Assembly (NCBI GenBank): GCA_037043015.1
Contig: CM073331.1
Coordinates: forward strand, 2,315,501 to 2,379,500
Reading direction: 5' to 3'
Source of the DNA: Bryum argenteum
Lineage: Eukaryota > Streptophyta > Bryopsida > Bryales > Bryaceae
DNA length: 64,000 nucleotides
Within the stretch, counting starts at the first letter, position 1; every line of letters begins with the position of its first letter. Positions 10,912-23,289 of this stretch are shown here, one piece after another. The notes under the pieces are model-generated. The model ran no database searches, was not told where the DNA came from, and was given only the letters and a program-made list of their open reading frames with translations. The translations under genes and the position numbers were made by a program.

Positions 10912-12641
10912 AAAAATAATTTTTATAATCTCATGGTTATTATTATAAATAAAGCTCTTAAGTGTAAAAAGAAACGGCCAAATAATTAAAATAAATTCAT
11001 GAAAATTATGAACTATTCTACAAAACATGGACTCATTTATTATTTGAAATTGACTTTTAAATTTTAAAGGTAGTTTATTACCTTGCATCTTTCAGGATGA
11101 TCGCAAACATATACAAATAAATTGAGATTACCCCAGCTTTCTTCACGAAATGGATCAATCAAAGCTAATCCACCGCAAAAGAAGAAAATAATAATTAGAA
11201 AAGAAAACTTAATCTTTTAAAGTTCTTATTAAATAATTATCAACAAATGATAAGTAATTATCTTTTACTTGCTTCTTTTAACGGTTGTAATATATGATGA
11301 AGGCACTTCTGAAATAATGTCAAACGTTCCATAAAACTTGTAAAAGTTGAGGGTATAATTGGAAAAATTGCTAACAAACAATGGCCCTCATCAAGGTATC
11401 TATTCTCGCATGAAATGTTTGCAATACTCATAACCAAAGGATGCCCACTCACTTTCATATTGTTAGACAATGATGTTTGATCGCTGTACAATATAATTGG
11501 TGCGATTACACTGCCTTAGTACTTTAAATCCACATAATTGTGCACATTATATATATTTTTGTTAAATTTAAAGAAAGTCAATGTATGATTTCAACTCAAT
11601 GCATATTAGAATCGTACAATTCAAGTTTATTGTAAGCATGTTGACAAACCATTCCTGTACGTAAAAACATTTGATAACTTACTTGCATATCATGCCACCA
11701 GGTTCTACTTGCAGGAGTTGAATTCACACATTTATTGGTATTTCCGTCTATAGGTTTTGTTGTAAAACCTTCCGCTACTGCTGGTAATGAGTACAAGGAC
11801 CTCAATGCATCAATTGGGTCACGATAATGAAGAACTTCTCCTCTTATAATGTGCTCCTTCCAACCATCATCTTTAGTATACAAAAACTTTCCATAATTTT
11901 CTAGGTCAGTAGTTGATTTAACATAAACATCTTCAAAATTAAAAGATTGATGGAATAATACATTTTTAAACAATGAATTTATGTCTTTCGTCGACAAACC
12001 TCCACCATTATTACATGTTCTAATCCAATTCACCATACTAAACGTGGAATCAAATGGTTAAGTTTGAAGAAGATGAGAAATATCGTCTCCTCCTCCTTCC
12101 ATTTGATTGATAATATCATCATCTATTATTGCATATGGAGATTCATGAATACTTGTTGTTTGTTGCGAAGTTGATCCCATTTGTTGAGTCGAACCACTTC
12201 TCGGTTTTTTAAAAATTGGTTCACATTTGATCTTCTTGTGAATCGCAAGCGCTCCTGCATTCCTAAAACCCTCTGCTTCGCATATGTCGCATTTCAACTT
12301 GCCCATGATAAAACCTAATGTAACTATGATTCAGGGTTCTTCTATGATTGGTTTTTTCATTTTTTTGATCTTTAGTAGAATAATTCTTTTGAACCCTATA
12401 TATGAAGATGCCTTACTGAAAGTACTTTATTTTCAAAAAAAATTTATACACTTTTTGTAATCTAAATTGATAACAAAAGAACTGAAGTGATTGATAACTC
12501 ACTTTTTAGTTCTCTTCAGGAACGAGGTTACCAAATCACAGAGAGCGACTGAGCACACAAGGTTACAAAAGTTAATTCTCTACTTCTTAAAATTAGCAAA
12601 GTTCCTAAAGTTCTCGCACATAATAAAATAAGAAAAAACTA

Positions 12642-12643
12642 GG

Positions 12644-12702
<59 letters not shown>

Positions 12703-12761
12703 AGAAGAGAAAAAAAGAGAAAAAAAGAGAAAAGAAAAGAAAAGAAAAGAAAAGAAAAAGA
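12642..12761 (+). repeat. poly-A tract followed by (GAAAA)n
   Basis: About 58 A residues (12643-12700) run into GAAAAA/GAAAA repeats up to about 12761. It may be the tail of an old retroposon, but no body is recognisable upstream. Confidence 0.8.
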
Positions 12762-12779
12762 ACAACGTGTTGTACATTA

Positions 12780-14165
12780 TATTGTAAACCCTAATATATA
12801 GACCCTTTGCGTGGAAACCCTTCCTTTATAAATCCTCTCGATGCTTTTATTAAGAGAGTTTTATGGAGATTTTATAGGAAGTTTGTTTCATGTACATGTG
12901 AAACAATTAGAGAAGAGATAATTTTTTGAAACTTTTGTGAAATTTTTATATTTATGAAGTAAAAATATCACAATAGTAAAAATTTCAAAAAATTATCCCC
13001 TTGCTAATTATTTCACACATGCATGAAGCAAATTTCCTATGAACTCTTCAAAACTTTTCACTCTAGGTAAATAAGCGTTAAGAACACTCATTTGAGGATC
13101 TTGGATGTAGATTTTTTTTGTCCACTATTATTTATTTTCTACTTTGATATATATTTTATAGTTCAAATTTGCTACTAATATAAAATTTGGATCCCTTGCA
13201 ATAATATTTTTCACAATTTGATCTTTAAGTTTGTAAAGCTAGGAAGGCCATATAACACATGCACTAGATAAGTTCCAAAAGTTTGGAAAACAAGAAACTC
13301 ATGCATTATGTGAAAAGAGATATTCGTAACCACCATGTAGCAAGAAAATATGTATGCATGCATACTTATTGTGGGTCACATGGGTCACATTTGAGACATG
13401 ACGCCTTTTAGATTGTGAGATCATATTGTAAGATTATTAAAAGAAAGATCACAAAATTCCATCTTTTTTACATTGAAAATGCCACCAATAGATTTATTAC
13501 AAATGAAAAATTGTCTACCACAAAGATGTTTACATCTCTCTCAATAACATTGACAAAATACGTTTTTTTCTCCCGTGGTCCTAAGGTTTCGACCATATTT
13601 TTTATAAAAATTTTGAATTTTTGAATTTTCGTCTGTAAATTTTTTGAATGTAAGCAACACATGTAAAAACCCAAAAGATGGTGAACTATGTGATGAAGGC
13701 GAAGCCAAAAACCTCGTGAAGGCTTGTACCGATACTGATGTGCAAATTGTTAGAGGAACTCGTGGTGAGAGAAAGTGGGACGGGTTACGGGACTCGTACC
13801 GGGACAGGCTCTGGGACTCGCAGCATGACTCACTTGCTCGTAGAAAAAGCCAAAATGGTCCACAACCAACATAGGATTTTGTCCAATTGTGATTGATTAG
13901 TGTGGTCAACATAACAATGCTAATAATTATTCATTTCTATTGTGAGAAGATTTTATGAAATTTATAGAATAAGTTAGATCTTTTGCTTTATGAACCATTT
14001 ATTATTGATCATCTTATTATATGTAATCGAATTTCATATCATTACACATCATTGCCCTATAAATATAAAAATATAAGCCTTGCATTAGATTGTGTAAATC
14101 ATAAATATTAAAAAAGTAATATAAAAGCTATAAAGGTTTGTCAAACACAAAACAATAAATAAAAA
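12780..14165. other. no gene seen
   Basis: AT-rich sequence. A slightly GC-richer patch at 13640-13875 has an open frame with repeated GGGACTCG words but no domain I recognise. Nothing else is supportable. Confidence 0.5.
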
Positions 14166-14169
14166 TACT

Positions 14170-15492
14170 ATGCTAAATAGTAATCATCATTGCGAGCCGC
14201 CTCCGCTTGTGCTTCCTCATTTAGATCCAAAGGACCTAAATCTCCAATAAGTGTAATACAAGAAATTTCGCGGTGATATTTGCAAATATCCTGCTCAACT
14301 GCTTTGATTCTTGTCCAATGCACTCTCCAATCTCCGTCTCATAAAGTCTCATCCTTCAATGCAACTTGCATCTGTGCATACATATTCTATATTAGTAATA
14401 CAAATATAAAGAGTAATTTATATTATACGTCAAAATAAATATTAAATGGAAGAAATGAATGAGACTAACCACATGTATAAACCAAGCCAATTGGCTAAGC
14501 AATAACTCCAAATCACGGTTAAATGAGTAATGCAATCCAAATTTACCCCGTAAGATTGCTCCATATGCAACATTTGATCCAAATGGATCAGAATCTTTAA
14601 ATAGTCAATTTTCCTCTGCAAGACATTCAAAAAACAATCAATTCTATTAATTCACTTTTTACAAATAGAATTGAAAAGAGACCGAATTAAATTATAGATA
14701 CTTGAAAAGTGAAATAAATAATGAAAATTTAGGATTAAATGACATACCACGAAGGCACTCTCTCTTCTTTGCCCTCCATGCAACCAATTCCATCTCATAT
14801 GCCTCATCATTTTGCCCCTTCGGCTCCAGTTTTTTACCAACTCCCAAGAGTTTTAGAAAATCATCCCGAAAAACACGCGTATATTGACTGCGCCTCTCAA
14901 TAAAATATCTTACGATGTGGTGTTTTAAACCATGAACTGACCTCGATTTTTTGCTCCATGTCGCATCGAGTTCTTTGCGATGTAATGCACCATCACTTAC
15001 ATTGAAAGCCAATAGAATCGCTTCCTTTACTACCCTTTGTTCACGCCTCATGTTGTATTTAGATGGATCAGTACCTAGTAAAATCCCTGTAGAGATACTC
15101 AACATTTTTGGTTGAACGTACTCCCATTGGGAGCATTCAACTACTGGTACCTGGGCTTGACTTTGTTTGACCAAAGTCATAGACAATTCCATAATTGTCT
15201 TTTGAGCCTCACGGTGTTCTCTTTGCAAGCGACCGAGGATCATTCGCTCGCTTGCATTGAGGGGATCTCTTTCAAAATCAATTTTTTGTTAGTCCAAAGA
15301 ATTTGTAAACATTCCAAATAAATTTAGACACTTAAAAGGTGCATAGACATCGTAAATATGTTGGAAGAAGAAGAACACCTGACCCGTAAGGGTTGTCGTG
15401 AATATAGTGTCTGTCTGACCTACAATTGATTTTATGCCTACAGGACAAAGCAACTGTGGTATGGAACTACTAACCCCTCGAAGGGTAGACAT
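14170..15492 (-). pseudogene. unrecognised multi-exon gene, probably decayed
   Basis: Minus-strand exons are 15492 to about 15379 (MSTLRGVSSSIPQLL... to a CAG|GTGTTC donor), 15276-14749 (starting DPLNASERMILGRLQREHRE, ending ECLRG before GTATGTC), about 14617-14472 (SDPFGSNVAYGAILRGKFG in the open frame) and 14377-14170 (QVALKDETL, TGA, then a tract ending EEAQAEAARNDDYYLA and stop). The second exon has a charged helical stretch near its start and a basic middle section. The TGA in the last exon suggests decay. No domain is recognised; a DNA-binding module is only a guess. It lies upstream of the Plavaka-like gene on the same strand and could be an accessory ORF of the same element. Confidence 0.4.
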
Positions 15493-15499
15493 TGTAAAA

Positions 15500-15866
15500 T
15501 AAATATGTCAGAATTTATATCAGAGTCAAATGATGATTTAATGAACATGTTTTACAAAGCCTTAGATAAAACAAAGATTAAGTTTGTTATCAGCGCAGAC
15601 ATGAGTTTCCTTGGATGTCTGACAATTTCAATTAGAAAGTCAATAATTATATCAACAACACATCGAATAATAACCTGTTAAAAATCTGAATATTCTTCAA
15701 GTGTTTTTTACAAAAGTTTATGAACATTATAAACTTAGACAATTAAAAAAACCAGTAAGTTAGAAATATGCCTTGAGTTACGGACTTCAACAACAAGAAT
15801 CGTTAATTTTCTTTCGGCCAAGAATCCATTAGTTATTTTTCCTTCTCACGTATATCTCCGTGGTAG
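15500..15866. other. intron-like sequence 5' of the ThrRS fragment
   Basis: I searched for the ThrRS exon that should precede VHGVLWDM (the end of the TGS region) and did not find it. The sequence is AT-rich and ends in a splice acceptor near 15866 or 15873. Confidence 0.45.
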
Positions 15867-15899
15867 GGCACAGGTCCATGGCGTGCTGTGGGACATGAC

Positions 15900-16087
15900 T
15901 GTTACGACAGTCTAGTTGTTACGACAGTCTACTGACTCAGCTTAGCACCGTTTCAGAATATATAGAGACATGACTGTAAAATCTAACGATTCACCTACCA
16001 TCTCTGTAAATGAATAAGTAGCTACAATATTATTCTTGTGATGTAATCTTTCTTACGAAATATACACACTTTTAATTCTTCCTTACA
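15900..16087 (+). repeat. left LTR of Copia element
   Basis: 188 bp, TG...CA ends. It starts with a 16-bp direct repeat (GTTACGACAGTCTAGT / GTTACGACAGTCTACT). It matches the right LTR at about 95%. Confidence 0.93.
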
Positions 16088-16099
16088 TGGTATTAGAGC
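16088..16099 (+). other. Copia primer-binding site
   Basis: TGGTATTAGAGC directly follows the LTR. It matches the common Copia site TGGTATCAGAGC, complementary to the 3' end of initiator tRNA-Met, with one mismatch. Confidence 0.85.
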
Positions 16100-16374
16100 G
16101 TGGTCACCATGTGCCTAGGCATGCTACCTTTCTGTGACGATGAAGCTGAATTGGCTTTGGCAGGGAACTTTGTACTTCGATGTGATTGAAGTAATTGCAA
16201 ACATTGAAAACTTCAAACATTGAAAACTGCAAACATCCCTCCAGCATGTGCATCTTGTGTCGTGCGAGACCTGAAACAAAGAGCATAAAACACATTCGGT
16301 TTTCAGAGCTTGTTGGTGATTGTGTCGGTCTGCAAACTGTAACAGCACTGCACGGATTCTGAAGAGAGAGAATT
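16100..16374. other. short spacer between primer-binding site and piggyBac ORF
   Basis: Contains a small direct repeat (AACATTGAAAACTGCAAA-like, about 16197-16237). Neither gag sequence nor a TTAACCC left piggyBac end is visible. The junction between Copia leader and piggyBac is therefore hidden, probably by a deletion. Confidence 0.5.
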
Positions 16375-18315
16375 GTGACAATGCACGGCGTAGGGGGTCG
16401 CTTGCAGCTGCAAGATGCCGGAAGAGAGATACCTACCCGCCGTCGCCGGTGCAATGCTGATGTCGATTTCGAACCGGCAGAAGTTGTTGCCGCCAGCATT
16501 TCTCGTGGACCTCCTCGCATGGGTCGTGGGCGAGGTAAGGCTCGTCGCGGAAGAGGGAGAGCCGTCGCTAGTCGTGGGTTACGAGGGCATGCTTTGCCAA
16601 CAGAGATCGTTGCAAATCCACTAGCTCTCACAGCCGCTCCACCGTTGATTGCAGCCGCCTGTGCTAGATCGTAGGGACCTGCTTCGGCACCCACTCGACG
16701 GGAAGGACCCGCTTCCGAGCAGGGACCTCCTCCGGCACCTACTCAACGACAAAGACTTGCCTCCGCCTCCGCTTCTGAGCAGGGACCGGCTCGGGCACCC
16801 CCTCGAAGGCAAGAACCCGCCCTTCCTTTTGAGCAGGGACTTGCTCTACCGGCGCTCAGAGCCGCTCCACCGCCAATTGTTGCCGCTCCATCGTTGATTG
16901 CAGCCGCCTGTGCAGGATTGCAGGGCTCTGCTCCAGCACCTCTTCTACAGCAAGGACCCGCCCCCGCTTCCAAGCAGGGACCTCATCTGGCACCTCCTCA
17001 ACGGCAAGGAACCACCTCCGCATCTAGATTTCCTGTAGGAGAAATAATTGCAGCTTCATCAGACAGTGACGATGAAGTAGGAGAGAGTGAGACGGACGGT
17101 GAAATTGAAGAAATTTCCACTTCAGAAACTTGCTCCTCTACCTTTGACGGAGACTATGGTTACCCATGTATCACTTCCGACAGTGAATCGGACGAAGACA
17201 ACACTTGCAATGAAGCACCGGCGTTGATGCAGGAAGCACCGGCGTTGATGCAGCAGAAAAACTTCGTTATACCACCTTCTTCCTCGCATCTATCAAGGCC
17301 TATGACTAGGTCGCTAAAGCGAAAAGAAGTAATGAACAAGGCCTTCGATGGTGAGAACAAGGCTTACGATGGTGAGAACAAGGCATGCGATGGTGAAGAG
17401 GAGAACGGCTACGCGTTTGACGGAGCAAAGGAGTGCGCCTACGACGTCCACAACAACAAGATGGAGATGAACGATATACCTGCAGGAGGCATGCTCGGCA
17501 GTGATCTAGGAGGGGACCACTTGATAAGCTTTGGAGCCGTTGAGTTGAGCCTGTGTGGTCACAACGATCATGACACTGCAGGTAAGATTCAGGAAAAGGC
17601 GGGACCGTCCACCACCCGCACGAAAAGGGGGAAGTCAGCTTTTGGGAGCATATACAATCGAGGAGAAAATACCTTACATCATAATTATGGGGAAGTAAGG
17701 TCCAATGCAAGGACGCGAAGAGCCATGGGCGTAAAAATGCGGTACAGTGAAGATCAATGGGGTACATTCTTTTATACTTTGAAGCCAGAACCTATTGAGT
17801 TTATGGGTGCGCCAAGTGAAAGACGATCAATATTTGAGAAGATTCCAAGTTTGATGCAGCTTTGGAATTTATTTTGGCCAAAAAAGATTATGGTCAAAAT
17901 TTGCAAGGAAACAAATAGGTACTTTTCAATTCCTCACATTTCCATCTATTCAAAATTTCATGAATGATTGAAAGGATGTTTGTCCTTTTGTCCTAATTAT
18001 GTACCAAGAGTTTTTTTTCATATCATAACATGAATCAATACATGACATTAAATTATTTTGAAATAATTGAAAAATAATTGTTTTGAATGTGTGCTTGAGG
18101 GACTATATGTTTGAGGGACTATATATATATGCTAAGAGTAATGATTTTATAACACAATAGTACACATCACATTGTGTTATTTGAAATCGTTATAGAATAA
18201 AGTCATTGTATATCTGTGCTTGAAGAAATATTTTCATTTTTTTCATAAATATATATCAAGAATAATATTTTATAACATATTTCTAATTTATACATAACAT
18301 TATATTATTTTGAGA

Positions 18316-18350
<35 letters not shown>

Positions 18351-20157
18351 TTTATTTTTTTTTACATGTATATTTGAGGCAATGCTTGTTTTTTGTTAGA
18401 ATTATATACTCAAAGCAATGATTTGTATAAAATCATCTAAATATCACATTGTATTATTTTGAAACTAATAATCAATAAAAAAACTTGTACATATTTTGAG
18501 AGAATCTTTATTCTTTTTCTGTAATTATGTACTAAGAGTAATGCTTTTGATTCATAATCTATACATCACATTCTATTAGTTTGAGATTACTAAAGACTAT
18601 GGTTTCTCCTTGAAATGATGTTTTTTCATTTATCATAAATATGTACAAAGAGTGTTTTTTATAATAAAACTTTATACATCACATATTATTATCTTGTATT
18701 ATCTTGTAACTTGTATTATCTTGAGATCATTGAATAAAAGAGTTTTTGCTTAGGTATGCTAATAAGAAAAGGGAGCGATTGGAGAAAAATGGAGAAAGGA
18801 CTCATGAAGTTATCTATACATTGGGAGGAAGTGATTGGAAAAATGTTACTCCAAGGGAATTAAAAGCATTTATGGTTTGTTCAATATATATGGGCATGAA
18901 GAAGGTGCCTAATTTTCGATAATATTGGAATAGTTCGGATGACTTATTTCATTGTCCGGTGATTTCTGGTATGTTCTCCCGAAACCGGTTCATGACATTA
19001 CGCAGATGCCTTCACATCACCAATCCAAATAGAGTTTTTCAAGATAAAAGTTCTCCCAATTTTGACAAACTATGGCAAACGAGGTGGCTTTTGAGTTGGA
19101 TTAGTGAACAATGTGGTTCAAGTTGGCAATTGGGACAATATGTAATGGTGGATGAAATGATGGTGCGCCACAAAGGCAAATATTGCCCACTTCGGCAATA
19201 TATGCCTAATAAACCCGAGAAATGGGGTTTAAAAATTTGGTGCTTGGCGGATTCCGTATCCAAATTTGTCTCTAAATTTGAGGTTTATACCGGAGCATCT
19301 TCAACTTATATAGACGATGTAGACATTGAAGGGACAAATCAAGGGCACAAAGTTGTGCAATCTATGGTTGTTGGACTTGAAGGAAAGGGCCATGTTGTAG
19401 TTATGGATAATTTTTTTACAAGCATAGACTTATTTGAGCAACTATTAGAGAAGAACATTTATGCAACGGGGACGGTTAGAAGCAATAGGATTGGTTTACC
19501 TAGAATGATGAAAGAGACTACTATGTTCAGGAAACAACCACAAGGGGCATTGGAATGGAGAATGCACGATAATAGAAAATATATGTCGTTATGTGGCGTG
19601 ATAAGAAACCAGTCAATTTATTGTCTACTCAGTCAAGGCCAATGACTTTTCCGTGCGAAATTTGTGAGGTACCACGTCGCGATGGAAAATTGAAGAAAAT
19701 GGTGAAAACATCACCAATTCATTTGGAATATACCACGATGATGCGTGGTGTGGATGTGGCGGACCATTTGAGGGGGAACTATACTAGTCAAGTCCGGAGT
19801 CACAAATGGTGGCATCGATTTTTATTTTTTTTATTAGACACAACTATGACAAACCTTTGGATAATTCACAAGGAAGCTTTTAAAGTTAGAGGTTGACCCA
19901 ATGATGCATATGGACACCTTCAATTTGTAAGGGAAATGTGCAAAGCTTTAACCATGAACTTTCTAGGGCGGAAGGCATCTGTTTCAACATTTGCAAAAAA
20001 CATCCCACGGATACATTGTTCATCAAAGAGCACATTGAGGAGAGTATGTGTTGTTTGCGGAAGAAGGACTAATACCCTTTGTGAACTTTGTCGGTTCAAA
20101 TGGCAATGTTATGACCGGGGTTGTTTTCACAAAATCCATCGACCTACCGCAACATAA
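16375..20157 (+). pseudogene. piggyBac transposase copy 2, spliced, broken
   Basis: Exon 1 runs 16375-17918 and has one TAG at 16672-16674. Its start is RG-rich, followed by imperfect repeats of a Pro/Gln/Ala unit (GPAPASKQGP, GPARAPPRRQ) and an acidic stretch (SSDSDDEVGESETDGEIEE). A GT-AG intron of 835 bp (17919-18753) splits codon R of ETNR|YANK. Exon 2 has VDEMMVRHKGKYCPLRQYM, MDNFFTS and RGVDVADHLRG, so all three catalytic Asp are present, and a C-terminal Cys/His finger (VCVVCGRR, CELC, CFHKIH). Damage consists of the TAG, a TAA near 18920, a 1-nt deletion near 19590 (MWRDKKPVNLLST frame) and a TGA near 19896. Copy 1 shows no such intron at the equivalent point. Family call is firm. Confidence 0.87.
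17919..18753 (+). other. intron of piggyBac copy 2
   Basis: GT at 17919-17920, AG at 18752-18753. Flanking codons join to ETNR-YANKKRERL, aligning with MTNLYAASSQ of copy 1. The interior is AT-rich, with a (TTA)n microsatellite near 18320-18350 and several diverged repeats of a roughly 130 bp unit (ATGTAC..AAGAGT..TTTATAA..ACATCACAT). Confidence 0.75.
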
Positions 20158-21162
20158 AATGGTGAGATTTTATTTTTGTTATATATATATATATATATAG
20201 GATTCATTCATAATATTACATTCAAATATCATTTACGTATAAATTACTTCTAAGATTAAAATAATTTTTTATTACTAAGGTAAAATGATGTAAATTGTGT
20301 TAATAACACTAACTAATTATTTGCTACTGTGGTGCATGTTTGAAGAGGAGAGAAGGAGCTTTTGCAATGTCCTTTGTTTGTCCAGCAACTTCAAAGCAAT
20401 GTCTACCATCACTACAGGAATTGGAGGAGCAGCCTGGAATGTAACATACATGCGAGTGGATCAAACAAAGAAAACAGCATATAAGAGGGGTTCCTCTTTT
20501 ATTTTTATTATTTATTATATGTTTTTATTATTTTTTATAGGCAAGTGATAAAAGTAAACAGATGTGGTTTTTTTATTAGTGGATAAGGGGGGCTTTTCGC
20601 ATGACTACAATAGGTTCATGGCACATGGCACCCCACATGCCATTATTTTTGGAAGATTGAAGATGCTTGTCCACTTTATCATTTCTTTTCTTGGAACCCA
20701 AACGAAGGGCCCTTCATGCACCCGTTTTTTTTCCCACTGTGCCCAAGTTTTTGAAGTTTTTGATTTTTTTTTCATTATTGTGACATTTTGTGTACCTTTG
20801 CCCATTGCAAGCTTCTTATCTGATTGTGTAAACCTTAAATCATCCAATGATGAATACAAAAGATGTAGCTAACTCTAATATGTAATGTATTTTCAAAAGA
20901 AGCTGAATTTCTAACTTAGTATGCACTTGCAATGCTTACTCAAAGTCAGCTGCCCGAACAAGTTTTTAATGCTCTATTTTCATCAAATGTATCGATCTCT
21001 AAATCCGCGCGGTGAAAAATTTTAAAAAAATTCGTAGAGCTTCCTTTACTAGTGATCTACTAGATCTTATGGTTACAATTTTTCACAACATCTTTCAAAG
21101 TTTTCAAAAATTCATACAAGGAACTCCATATTTTGGAGGAAGGTTGAAGGTTAGTACTCCTT
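20158..21162. other. 3' noncoding part of piggyBac copy 2
   Basis: Follows the transposase stop and runs to the right terminal repeat. It holds a (TA)n tract near 20180-20200. Short open frames (20297-20548, 20564-20872) are not recognisable. Confidence 0.5.
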
Positions 21163-21179
21163 GGGCCTTTAGGGGTTAA

Positions 21180-23230
21180 GCCGCGACGTGATCTTTGATG
21201 AGGACTCTCTCTTTTTAGTATCCCCTCCGACTTCAGATCCCGACCTTCCACAGTTTCCAACAGAAGAAAATTACCTTATTCCCGAACATCGTCCTCAACT
21301 TCCCTCTCCGCCTCAACTCCCAGCTCCGCCTCAACTTCCTGCTCTAGAATCAGTACTTGCTCTATCACGTCCTTCGCCGAATACTCCAAGTCCCCAACCG
21401 ATGACACCTTCAGCTTCCTCACCACCCACTCCAGTTTCACTTCAGTCCATTTCAGATCGGCCACTCTCTTCCCATATGCTCTCTCATCTGCGACAAACTT
21501 CTCCGTCCCAGCTTCCTTAGCCTCAAACTTCTACCCGATCTACTAAGGGTATACGCACCACAACAAAGTTCCATGATGAACATGCATACGTCACAACTTT
21601 TCTAGCTCAACTCTCGGACCCCCTTACTGTTGATGAAGCTCTTTCCGGACCACTCTGATCATTGGAGTTCTGCAATGAAAGCTGAGTATGATTCTCTTAT
21701 CAAGAATAATACATGGACTCTTGTAGATCGACCACCAAATAAACTTGTCGTAAGTTCCAAATGGCTATTTCGACGAAAATATAAATCTGATGGTAGTATT
21801 GATTGCTACAAAGCCCGCTTTGTGGCCCGAGGATTTTCCCAAACCGAAGGCGTTGATTATTTAGAAACTTTCTCGCCAGTTCTCAAAATGACTTCGCTTC
21901 GTGTTTTATTGGCTCTTGCCACTATCCACAATTACTATATACATCAGATGGACGTCACCACCGCTTTCCTTTATGGTGTTCTTCACGAAGAAATTTATTT
22001 ATCTCAACCTCTTGGCTTTATAAATCCTGCATCAGCCTCTAAAGTACGCCTTCTTCACAAGACCCTTTATGGACTTAAACAGGCACCCAGAGTCTGGTAT
22101 GACTTATTTGACAATTTTCTCCTACATCATGGTTTTTCTAAATGTGTTTCAGACACAAATGTTTATATCAAATTTACTCCAATTACATTTCTTCTCTTGG
22201 GTCTATACATTGATGACCTGATCCTTATCTCCGGAGACCTACCTTATATACTCTCTCACGATACCTTATTTTCTCAACGATTCTCAATGACTGACAACCA
22301 TGATATTGAGTACATACTTGGGATCCAAGTTCAACACTCTCCTTCCAAGCATACTCTCATTTTATCCCAAGCCAAGTATATTGACACTATCCTTACAAAA
22401 TATCACATGGCTTCCTGTAAACCCATTGCTACTCCTATAGAACCCGGCCTTCGCTATTCAAAGACTGAAGCTGCTGATCTGTCTTTAGCTGACATCAACT
22501 ATATGGCTACCGTCCCTATGCTCAGATACTTGGCTGTCTTCAATATTTGGTAACTTGTACGCGCTTTGACCTTGCTTACTCGGTAAATCACCTTGCTCAG
22601 TTCATGACAAATCCGGCTCCTGTCCATTGGATGGCTCTTAAGCGGTTGCTGCGTTATCTTTGAAAGACCGTCAAAGTTGGCCAGTGTTACAATGGCTCTA
22701 CTTCACCTTCCCTTCTTTCCCTTGAAGGTTTGTGCGATGCAGATTGGGCAAGGGATATTGACTCCCGACGCTCCACGTCTGGCTATTTGTTCAAACTCAA
22801 TGGCAATCTGCTCTCATGGCATAGTAAGAAGCAGCAAGTTGTAGCACTTTCCTCCACTGAGGCAGAATATATATCTGCATCTACAGCCACCAAAGAATTG
22901 GTGTGGCTGCAAGCTTTGTTATCTGAACTTGGATATCCTGTGCAAATGCCTTGCACTCTATTCAGTGACAATCAATCTTCCATTGCGCTTTCTAAGAACC
23001 CACAGTTTCATGAAAGGTCGAAGCACATTGAAATCAAATATCACTTTCTGCGAGAGAAAGTTGAGAGCAACATTTTACAACTGCAATACACCTCGACTAG
23101 TATCATGTGGGCAGACATCCTAACCAAAAGCCTGCCAAAATTAAAACACAACGCATGTGCTGCTGCAAATGGTCTAACTGGATTTCATTTAGATTCAACA
23201 CTTGAAGTTGATTCTGATCAACCAAGCTGA
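21180..23230 (+). pseudogene. Copia integrase C-terminus, reverse transcriptase and RNase H, broken
   Basis: Starts inside SRDVIFDE of the integrase C-terminus, then a Pro-rich linker with PQLPAPPQLP repeats, then reverse transcriptase (KARFVARGFSQTEGVDYLETFSPV, QMDVTTAFLYG, YGLKQAPRVW and the catalytic LYIDDLIL near 22207) and RNase H (CDADWARDIDSRRSTSGYLF, ALSSTEAEYIS, HIEIKYHFLRE, ADILTKSLP). Frame breaks occur near 21519-21640 and near 22520, with a TGA at 22662-22664. It cannot make a continuous polyprotein. Confidence 0.9.
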
Positions 23231-23274
23231 AGGGCGGCTATTATGCCTTTGAAGCTGAAACCAATCGATGCAGC

Positions 23275-23289
23275 TGAAGGGCGGGCGGC
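23275..23289 (+). other. Copia polypurine tract region
   Basis: GAAGGGCGGGCGGC immediately precedes the right LTR, the expected position for plus-strand priming. It is purine-rich but not pure. Confidence 0.5.

Larger units (their letters stand above)
7105..12306 (-). pseudogene. Plavaka-like DNA transposase, multi-exon, decayed
   Basis: Read on the minus strand, exons (approximate) are 12306-11683, 11483-11269, 11164-11082, 10264-10067, 9889-9592, 9455-9300, 9116-8900 continuing at 8284-8198, 7912-7700 and 7506-7105. The N-terminus has a C2H2-like finger (CDICEAEGF, then H and C). The body matches landmarks I know from Plavaka transposases of fungi: HYRDPIDALRSLY; TWWHDMQ; SDQTSLSNN with SGHPLVMSIANIS; CDHPERC; DMLHQADLRVFK; YEHLHIALMKTAYRSSNKKDY; and a C-terminal ETSSIIRVVQVIPHFG. 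Most donors are GTAAGT-like. In-frame stops at 12060-12058 and 9672-9670, a 1-nt shift near 8265 and a MITE inside one exon show it is dead. Terminal repeats were not found. Family call is by motif recall only. Confidence 0.72.
16375..21179 (+). mobile_element. piggyBac element copy 2, nested in Copia, left end deleted
   Basis: The right end is GGGCCTTTAGGGGTTAA at 21163-21179. Its final TTAA joins the Copia codons TTA AGC CGC GAC GTG (LSRDV), the conserved start of the Copia SRDVIFDE motif. This places the insertion at a TTAA within integrase. The matching left end and the Copia sequence 5' of that codon are gone. The left limit given is the start of the open N-terminal frame and is approximate. 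Confidence 0.8.

Noticed and set aside
12580..12777. Poly-Phe open frame on the minus strand
   Set aside because: Produced by a poly-A/GAAAA tract; no coding signal.
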